Positions 58,637-64,000 of a DNA stretch of 64,000 nt are shown here, one piece after another (positions within the stretch are counted from its first letter, which is position 1; every line of letters starts with the position of its first letter). The notes beneath the pieces are model-generated. The model did no database searches, was not told the origin of the DNA, and worked only from the letters and a program-made list of their open reading frames with translations. Source of the stretch: Corynebacterium glucuronolyticum DSM 44120 (GTDB lineage: Bacteria; Actinomycetota; Actinomycetes; Mycobacteriales; Mycobacteriaceae); assembly GCF_030440595.1 (NCBI RefSeq), contig NZ_CP047452.1:1798001-1862000 (forward strand). Direction: 5' to 3'. The translations under genes and the position numbers were made by a program.

Positions 58637-59027
58637 GCAGGCAGAGGCGCAGTCCCGGTCGGCACAGACGCCGACCCTGCTGCCTCCCCTCGCCGAGGCC
58701 ATTGTCACGACTGTTCAGCACATCCCTCGCGGCTTCGTCGCATCGTACTCCACTATCGGAGCAGTCGCAGGCTGTGGCTCCCGGTACGTCGGCAGGGTCA
58801 TGGCCGACTATGGGGAACTGGCACCATGGTAGCGCGTTGTTCGCGCCGACGGGACGAGCCACGTGTGGAAGGCAGCGCTCCCGTTGTGGGATGAAGAGGG
58901 CATTGCACATACTCCCCCACCACCACAGACGGACAGGCGGGCCGGGTACTCCTGTGCCCGCGGACCACGAGTTGACATGCGTACCCACGCCTGGTGCCCA
59001 CCCGAATCTCCCTTGAAAGACGGGTGA
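58617..59027 (+). pseudogene. MGMT/ATL-like DNA-binding protein, nonsense-disrupted
   Basis: Codons 1-71 encode an alkyltransferase-like fold (QHIPRGFVASYSTIGAVAGC, SRYVGRVMADYGELAPW). A TAG stop at 58830-58832 follows Pro-Trp, exactly where such proteins read Pro-Trp-Trp/His-Arg-Val-Val; the same frame then continues RVVRADGTSHVWKAALPLW and RVDMRTHAW to the TGA at 59025-59027. A single G-to-A change of TGG would explain it. The full frame would be 136 codons. Family members bind O6-alkylguanine DNA lesions for repair. Confidence 0.75.
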
Positions 59028-59117
59028 CCCCTCCGGCTGGCAGCCCGACGCGCCGGGTGGCCGGAGGAACAGCAACAGAGGCAAACGCGGGCTACCAACG
59101 ACTAGCCGGGAAAGTGG

Positions 59118-60401
59118 CTAGAAAAGGAAGTCGTATTCCGGTGTGCCGGGGCGCAGATGCTGGATGTGAAGGGACGATTCCCGCATGCGTGAGAGGAGGG
59201 GCTCGAGATTGGCACTATCGGCAAGCTCGATACCGACCAGTGCGGTTCCCACGTCACGGTTGTTTTTCTTCAGGTACTCGAAGCGAGCAATGTCGTCATC
59301 CTCACCAAGCACGTCGGTGAGGAAGCCCCGAAGCTGGCCGGGTTCCTGCGGGAAATTGACCAGGAAGTAGTGTTTCAAACCACGATGAACAAGGTCACGT
59401 TCCACAATCTCTGAATAGCGGAGAACATCATTGTTACCTCCGGAGATGATGCACACGTTGACGCTTCCCGGTGCAATCTCACCGAACTCGACGAGACCAG
59501 TGACGGACAGGGCACCCGCTGTTTCTGCGATGATGCCCTCGTTTTGGTAGAGCTCGAGCAACTCCGTGCACACGGCTCCCTCATTTGCCGAACGCATGAC
59601 CAACCGATCCCAGTTTTCCTTAGCGATGGCGTAGTTCACCTCGCCTACGCGAGCGACAGCGGCACCGTCAATGAACGGATCAACCCCGTGAACCGTCACG
59701 GGACCACCGTTGGCAAGTGCGGCCTGCATCGAGGCTGCCGTCTGCGGCTCGATACCAACGATGGTGGTCTCCGGGGACATACTCGCGAAGTAGCTCAGCG
59801 TGCCTCCGAGCAGACCGCCACCGCCGACGGGGACGAAGACATTATCCGCAGTCTTGCCCTTGGAAGACAGCTGGCTGATGATTTCCGCCGCAACGGTGCC
59901 TTGGCCGATGACCGTGTTGCGGGCGTTGAACGGTTCGATCATGGTGGCGCCGTTTTCTTCTACGTAGGCGTGCGCAGCGGCGGCGGCCTCGTCGAAGTTC
60001 TTTCCCGTTAACACGACTTCCACCCATTCCCCGCCGTGAACCTTGATGCGGTTGAGCTTCTGCTTGGGTGTGGGCGCGGGAACGAAGATCCGGCCGTGAA
60101 TCTTCAGACTGCGGCATGCATAGGCCACGCCCTGTGCGTGGTTACCCGCGGAAGCTGCAACGATTCCGGCGGCACGCTCCTCGTCACTGAGTTGGACAAT
60201 AGAGTTGTAGGCACCGCGGATCTTGTAACTGCGAACGTCCTGCAAATCCTCTCTTTTGAGGTAAACCTCCGCTCCAATCTGCTCGGACAGACGTGGGCAG
60301 TACTGCAACGAGGTGGGCGCAATAACGGCAGAAATTCGGGACTGAGCGTGCTGAATCTCTGCTGCGGTGACGGAATGCCAATCTGAAAGTTCTTTGTCCA
60401 T
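59118..60401 (-). CDS. ilvA: Threonine ammonia-lyase, biosynthetic
   Basis: Converts threonine to 2-oxobutyrate for isoleucine synthesis. 427 residues; PLP lysine in DVRSYKIRGA, VPVGGGGLLGG glycine loop, and one C-terminal regulatory ACT-like domain (about 345-427), as in the short corynebacterial enzyme. ATG at 60401 is preceded by TACAAT with 6 nt spacing, so a leaderless start is likely. Confidence 0.95.
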   Translation of the reverse strand: MDKELSDWHSVTAAEIQHAQSRISAVIAPTSLQYCPRLSEQIGAEVYLKREDLQDVRSYKIRGAYNSIVQLSDEERAAGIVAASAGNHAQGVAYACRSLKIHGRIFVPAPTPKQKLNRIKVHGGEWVEVVLTGKNFDEAAAAAHAYVEENGATMIEPFNARNTVIGQGTVAAEIISQLSSKGKTADNVFVPVGGGGLLGGTLSYFASMSPETTIVGIEPQTAASMQAALANGGPVTVHGVDPFIDGAAVARVGEVNYAIAKENWDRLVMRSANEGAVCTELLELYQNEGIIAETAGALSVTGLVEFGEIAPGSVNVCIISGGNNDVLRYSEIVERDLVHRGLKHYFLVNFPQEPGQLRGFLTDVLGEDDDIARFEYLKKNNRDVGTALVGIELADSANLEPLLSRMRESSLHIQHLRPGTPEYDFLF

Positions 60402-60630
60402 GCGCCAATTGTAGTGTGTGCGCGGGGTAATCTCCGATTTTTGCACTGAGTATCGTGAAACTTCCGTTGAGGAACAGGCACCCCCGCCCGCAGGCACCCC
60501 CGCCCGGCGAGATTCACTTTCCGTTCATGCCACGTCTGCCTTGCTGTTACTCAGCGTTGTGACAATGACCAGGAAAGACGCAGGCACGTACAGGCACAGA
60601 AGTGTCCACGAAGGGATCGAAAGATACGCA

Positions 60631-62510
60631 ATGAAGACGAAGAAGTTTGTCGCAGGACTAGTCAGCACCTCCATTGTGATGGCAACGGTGACGGGGGCAC
60701 AAGCGGGGGCGGTGATCGTCGACAAGCCAGTAACCGCTGGGACAGGCGAGCTGACCGTGGAAGCCATCGGAACCCACGAAACGGGTGAGTTTGAAAAATC
60801 CGCAGCCGAGATCGTGGCGTACGACCGAGGGTCCAACCGACTGCTCATCGTCAACGCGCTGAGTGGCGCCGTCACCATTGTGGACATTTCCGATCCGACC
60901 TCCCCCAAGGAAGTAGGAGCCGTCCACGCGGGCGCGGACACGACCGTCAACTCAGTCTCCGTGCGCGCCGACGGCCTGGCTATCGCCACAGTCGAACCGG
61001 CGACGAAGACGGATCCCGGCGAGGTCATCCTCTTCGATGCGGCGGGTGACGGCACGATCCTGCAGCGCCTGCCCGTCGGTGCGCTGCCGGACATGGTGAC
61101 CTTTGATGAGACCGGCGCATACGCCGCTGTGGCAAACGAGGGGGAACCTGCGGAGGATTACTCCGTCGACCCTGAGGGTTCTGTCAGCGTCATCTCCATC
61201 CCAGGTTCGCTTGTCGACGGCGCGCTCAGCGCCCCCGCCACCGTCTCCACGGCGACGTTCGGTGAGACTGTCCCAGAAGGTGTCCGCATCTTTGGACCGG
61301 AGTCTAACGGGACGACACCGTCAGTGGCTGCAACCTGGAGCCCGAGTACATTGCGGTAAAGGACGCGAAGGCCTACGTGACGTTGCAAGAGAACAACGCC
61401 ATTGCCACCGTCGATATCGCCACAGCTACTGTGGAAAACATCATGCCGCTCGGTACCGTTGACCTGAGAAACGTCGGCATGGATGTCTCGGACAAGGATG
61501 ACAAGATCAACATCGCACACTGGCCGGTAAAGTCCTTCCTCCTCCCCGATTCCATTGGTGTCTACACTGTCGGCGGCTCCACCTACCTGGTTACGGCAAA
61601 CGAGGGCGACGGTCGTGACTGGGACGGCTACTCGGAGGAAGCACGGGTGAAAGACCTCGGGAAGGATGGTCTCCCTCCACTGGCAGACGATTTTGAATTC
61701 GGCGGAGCTGTCGATTCCAAGACTGGAGAGTCCATCACTACAGCTAAGCAGCTGCAGGAAAAGCACAACCTGGGCAGGCTGAAGATCACCACCTCTGCTG
61801 GCCTCAACGAGGATGGAACTGCCTTCTCTGAGCTGTACACCTTCGGCGGGCGCGGGTTCAGTATCTTCGATACTGCGGGCAACCGGGTGTTCAATTCCGA
61901 TTCCGAGTTTGAGGAAATTCTCGCGCGCACCGTTCCCGAGTATTTCAACTCTGACCATGTGGAAAACGAGTTCGATAGCCGTTCTGATGCGAAGGGTCCG
62001 GAGGCAGAGGGCCTCGTCCTCGGCATGATCGGCGACAAGACATACGCCTTCATCGGGCTGGAGCGCATCGGCGGAATCATGGTGTATGACATCACGACTC
62101 CCGCCGCCGCCCACTTCGTGTCCTATATCAACAACCGGGACTTCTCCGTTGACCCCGAGGAGGGCGAGAACCCTGCATGGCAGGATGCCGGCGACCTCGG
62201 TCCGGAGGGCCTGACGTTCATTCCTGCGAAGGATTCCCCCAATGGCGAGAACCTGCTTGTGGTGGGCAACGAGGTTTCGGGCACCACGACGATCTTCACG
62301 GTGAAGGCCAAGGAAGAAGCCCCCGACAACACCCACAACAACGGAAACACCACGACCGGAGCTGACTCGACTGAAAACGGGGGCCTGTCCACCCTCGGTA
62401 CGATCGCTGTCAGCCTCATCACGAGCTTCGTTGCTGTCCTCACTGCGGCTATCGCTGCCGTACCCCAGCTGCAGTCAGTCCGCGACCGCATCGCCTCGCT
62501 GTTCCGTTAA
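60631..62510 (+). pseudogene. Choice-of-anchor I-type secreted protein, frameshifted
   Basis: The first frame (60631-61359) starts with signal peptide MKTKKFVAGLVSTSIVMATV and beta-propeller-like repeats (ALSGAVTIVDISDPTSPKEV), ending after GVRIFGPESNG. The fold continues in the +1-shifted frame from about 61335: NLEPEYIAVKDAKAYVTLQ, LVTANEGDGRDWDGY, TFGGRGFSIFD, EGLVLGMIGDKTYAFIGLER, and a C-terminal membrane anchor like that of other corynebacterial surface proteins. Loss of one base near 61330-61335 (for example GCAAAC read as GCAAC) explains the break. Could be a real mutation or a sequencing error. Confidence 0.85.
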
Positions 62511-62591
62511 TCTCGCTGGCATCCCAGGAGATGCCACGGCGCGCACAGCGTAGCTACCACGCTGCGCCCAACGCTGCCACTGCGGTGCCCC

Positions 62592-62642
62592 ACCCGCAGC
62601 CGTGTTCCACCCGCAGCGGTGTTCCACCCGCAGCGGTGTTCC
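62592..62642. repeat. Three 17-bp tandem repeats
   Basis: ACCCGCAGCCGTGTTCC at 62592-62608 and ACCCGCAGCGGTGTTCC at 62609-62625 and 62626-62642, just after the frameshifted gene. Confidence 0.85.
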
Positions 62643-62646
62643 CACT

Positions 62647-62683
62647 GCCGTCTAGGAGAGATCCAATCTCCTAGGCGGCCTTT
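62647..62683 (+). terminator. Probable terminator of the secreted-protein gene
   Basis: A 13-bp stem with one G-T pair (GCCGTCTAGGAGA with TCTCCTAGGCGGC, 62647-62679), 7-nt loop, followed by CTTTCCC. The T-run is weak. The remaining region 62684-63177 has no gene I can support. Confidence 0.65.
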
Positions 62684-63018
62684 CCCGCCGAAGCGTAGCT
62701 TACCCCACGATTCACAGCATGCTTCTATTTTTTGCTTTCCATTTAATCCCTAAAGCTGCGACCTGACCACTTAGCAACTGCGAAGTTTACGCATGCTCCC
62801 AGACTTTTCAGAGATTCAGCCATCTCACTGCCGATCGTTTGCCCTCCATCTTGTTTCAGAGGATACAGATGATACGTTTATATATGTGTCTACCAGCGAA
62901 GACGAAACGTTTTCGAATCGGCCGGCATGTATTTCCTAACCACATATCAACCCTATGGAGACGAGGTTTTAGGTACGTCCCACGAGGACTGTGACTGCAA
63001 GGCTCGGCAACGCCCTGC

Positions 63019-63060
63019 CAGGTTCGGCCAGGTCGGGAGCAGGTTCGGCTAGGTCCGGAG
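63019..63060. repeat. Two 21-bp tandem repeats
   Basis: Adjacent units at 63019-63039 and 63040-63060 beginning CAGGTTCGGC and differing at two positions, within the leader of the small membrane protein gene. Confidence 0.8.
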
Positions 63061-63177
63061 CAGAGGCCACCAGCAACGTACCCGCCAACCCCTATAGCTC
63101 GGTTTGGGCCACGTCGCCGTCACCTGATGCAGCGTGGTCGGATCACATAGGCACAACCCGTCCTCTAAAGGAGAGCC

Positions 63178-63507
63178 ATGAATAAGCCAACTTTTACAAC
63201 AACCATCGCATCTCCCACTGACGTCAAACTTCCAATGTGGGCCTATGCAATCATGATCGGCGCAAGCATCACTGCAGGCTCATCGGTCGCTATGACCAGG
63301 CTGGGGATCCCCCTGTGGGGATGGGCCCTGGAATTTGTCATTATGACTCTGGTGGCATACTTCCTCGTTAGAAACAATGCCATAGAAAAGAGCGACAGCG
63401 AAAAGGGAAATCCCACCTACGTCGTCGCAAACCGCAGAAATCTCATCATTTTCGCCATCGTCATGGCGATCCTCATCATCGCGGCAGTAGCCTTTGCTTT
63501 CTTCTAA
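63178..63507 (+). CDS. Three-helix membrane protein of unknown function
   Basis: 109 residues with helices at about 20-38, 47-63 and 89-108 (LIIFAIVMAILIIAAVAFAF). AAAGGAG lies 5 nt before the ATG, the best ribosome binding site in this end of the window. No family recognised; no operon partner. Confidence 0.75.
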   Translation: MNKPTFTTTIASPTDVKLPMWAYAIMIGASITAGSSVAMTRLGIPLWGWALEFVIMTLVAYFLVRNNAIEKSDSEKGNPTYVVANRRNLIIFAIVMAILIIAAVAFAFF

Positions 63508-63630
63508 CTGCACCAAGTTAGCCGGTAGATGTTAGCCGGTAGAGTGGGGAAAATCTCCAGCCCACGCTGGGCGTGGGTTTGTACGAGAACTCGGTGGCGA
63601 GACTTCGACGATGTGTCATCGGCAGATGAC

Positions 63631-63671
63631 AAAGCCCGGGCACAGGTCATGGTGACCTGCACCCGGGCTTT
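63631..63671. terminator. Bidirectional terminator
   Basis: AAAGCCCGGG pairs with CCCGGGCTTT; after a two-base internal loop CAGGTC pairs with GACCTG. Plus-strand tail TTTTCTC, minus-strand tail TTTGTC. A smaller TGTCATC/GATGACA hairpin abuts on the left. It serves the MetE-like gene on the minus strand. Confidence 0.8.
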
Positions 63672-63696
63672 TCTCGGTAGTTAAACCAACACGGAT

Positions 63697-64000
63697 TTAG
63701 CCGAAGAGCTCCTTGCTGGCGATCTCTGCACCCTCAACGAGGGACTCGAGCTTGGCCCAAGCAATCTTGGAATTGATGCGACCACCGAGACCACAATCGG
63801 AGGAGGCGATAACCTTCTCCGGGCCTACGAACTCCGCGAAACGGATGATGCGGTCAGCCACGAGGCGTGGGTGCTCAATGGCATTGACGCAGTGAGAAAT
63901 CACGCCCGGGTAAATGACCGTGTTCTCGGGCAGGGTGTGATCCTGCCATACACGCCACTCGTGGGCGTGACGCGGGGATGCGCCCTCGAAGGAGTAGCCA
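63697..64000 (-). CDS. Cobalamin-independent methionine synthase II family protein (3' part)
   Basis: Only the last 101 codons are in the window; the frame runs off the right edge. SFEGASPRHAHEWRVWQ, NTVIYPGVISHCVNAIEHP, AEFVGPEKVIASSDCGLGG with the zinc-binding Cys, and AWAKLESLVEGAEIASKELFG match the C-terminal barrel of MetE-like proteins (homocysteine or related thiol methyl transfer). Whether it is full MetE or a short C-domain paralogue cannot be told. Confidence 0.85.
   Translation of the reverse strand, partial: GYSFEGASPRHAHEWRVWQDHTLPENTVIYPGVISHCVNAIEHPRLVADRIIRFAEFVGPEKVIASSDCGLGGRINSKIAWAKLESLVEGAEIASKELFG

Noticed and set aside
61310-61380. Programmed ribosomal frameshift
   Set aside because: No slippery heptamer or downstream pseudoknot is evident; a one-base loss is simpler.

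Overview
The window is a 64 kb stretch of a high-GC actinobacterial chromosome, almost certainly Corynebacterium. The gene order is the evidence: smc, ftsY, ffh, rpsP, rimM, trmD; sepIVA-like, yceD, rnc, mutM; the his cluster followed by a tryptophan-associated membrane protein, trpC, lgt and pyk; and treY, relS, treZ, ilvA. There are also two DUF222/13E12-type HNH endonuclease genes, many probably leaderless transcripts (TANNNT box 6-8 nt before the start codon), and surface proteins with a corynebacterial C-terminal membrane anchor. I see no rRNA, tRNA, CRISPR array, prophage or insertion sequence.

Layout. 0-8 kb: translation and protein-targeting genes on the minus strand (trmD, rimM, rpsP, ffh, a DUF4298 gene, ftsY), with several degenerate tandem repeats in the gaps. 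8-17 kb: a large unknown beta-rich protein, a secreted Ig-like surface protein and smc. 17-20 kb: first HNH gene and glmS. 20-26 kb: acylphosphatase, an MFS carrier, the mutM/rnc/yceD/sepIVA-like group and gdhA. 26-31.5 kb: a divergent glycerate-kinase-like gene, a divergent leaderless pair, an M20 hydrolase and pyk. 31.5-43.4 kb: lgt, a degenerate trpC, and the histidine cluster, which carries an uninterrupted HisF-HisI fusion and has the second HNH gene between hisB and hisH. 43.4-46 kb: membrane protein, lipoprotein, TetR regulator. 46-58.6 kb: glycogen-to-trehalose genes (glgX, treY, treZ) with a DEDDh exonuclease-BRCT protein, the small alarmone synthetase relS and a 44-residue TTG-start peptide. 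58.6-64 kb: a nonsense-disrupted ATL/MGMT-like pseudogene, ilvA, a frameshifted secreted protein, a small membrane protein and the 3' end of a MetE-like gene.

How the genes connect. GlgX debranches glycogen to linear maltodextrins. TreY converts the reducing end to a trehalosyl unit and TreZ releases trehalose. RelS is translationally coupled to TreY, so alarmone and trehalose synthesis may respond together. hisDCB and hisHA-impA-hisFI supply most histidine enzymes (hisG and hisE are not here). Ffh and FtsY form the co-translational targeting pathway; Smc and the SepIVA-like protein serve chromosome organisation and septation.

The main points of interest are the HisF-HisI fusion, a TrmD with an extra 120-residue C-terminal domain, the flanks shared by the two HNH genes (exact DnaA-box words upstream and a strong hairpin just after the stop), a TrpC that has lost catalytic residues, and two genes broken by single-base changes.
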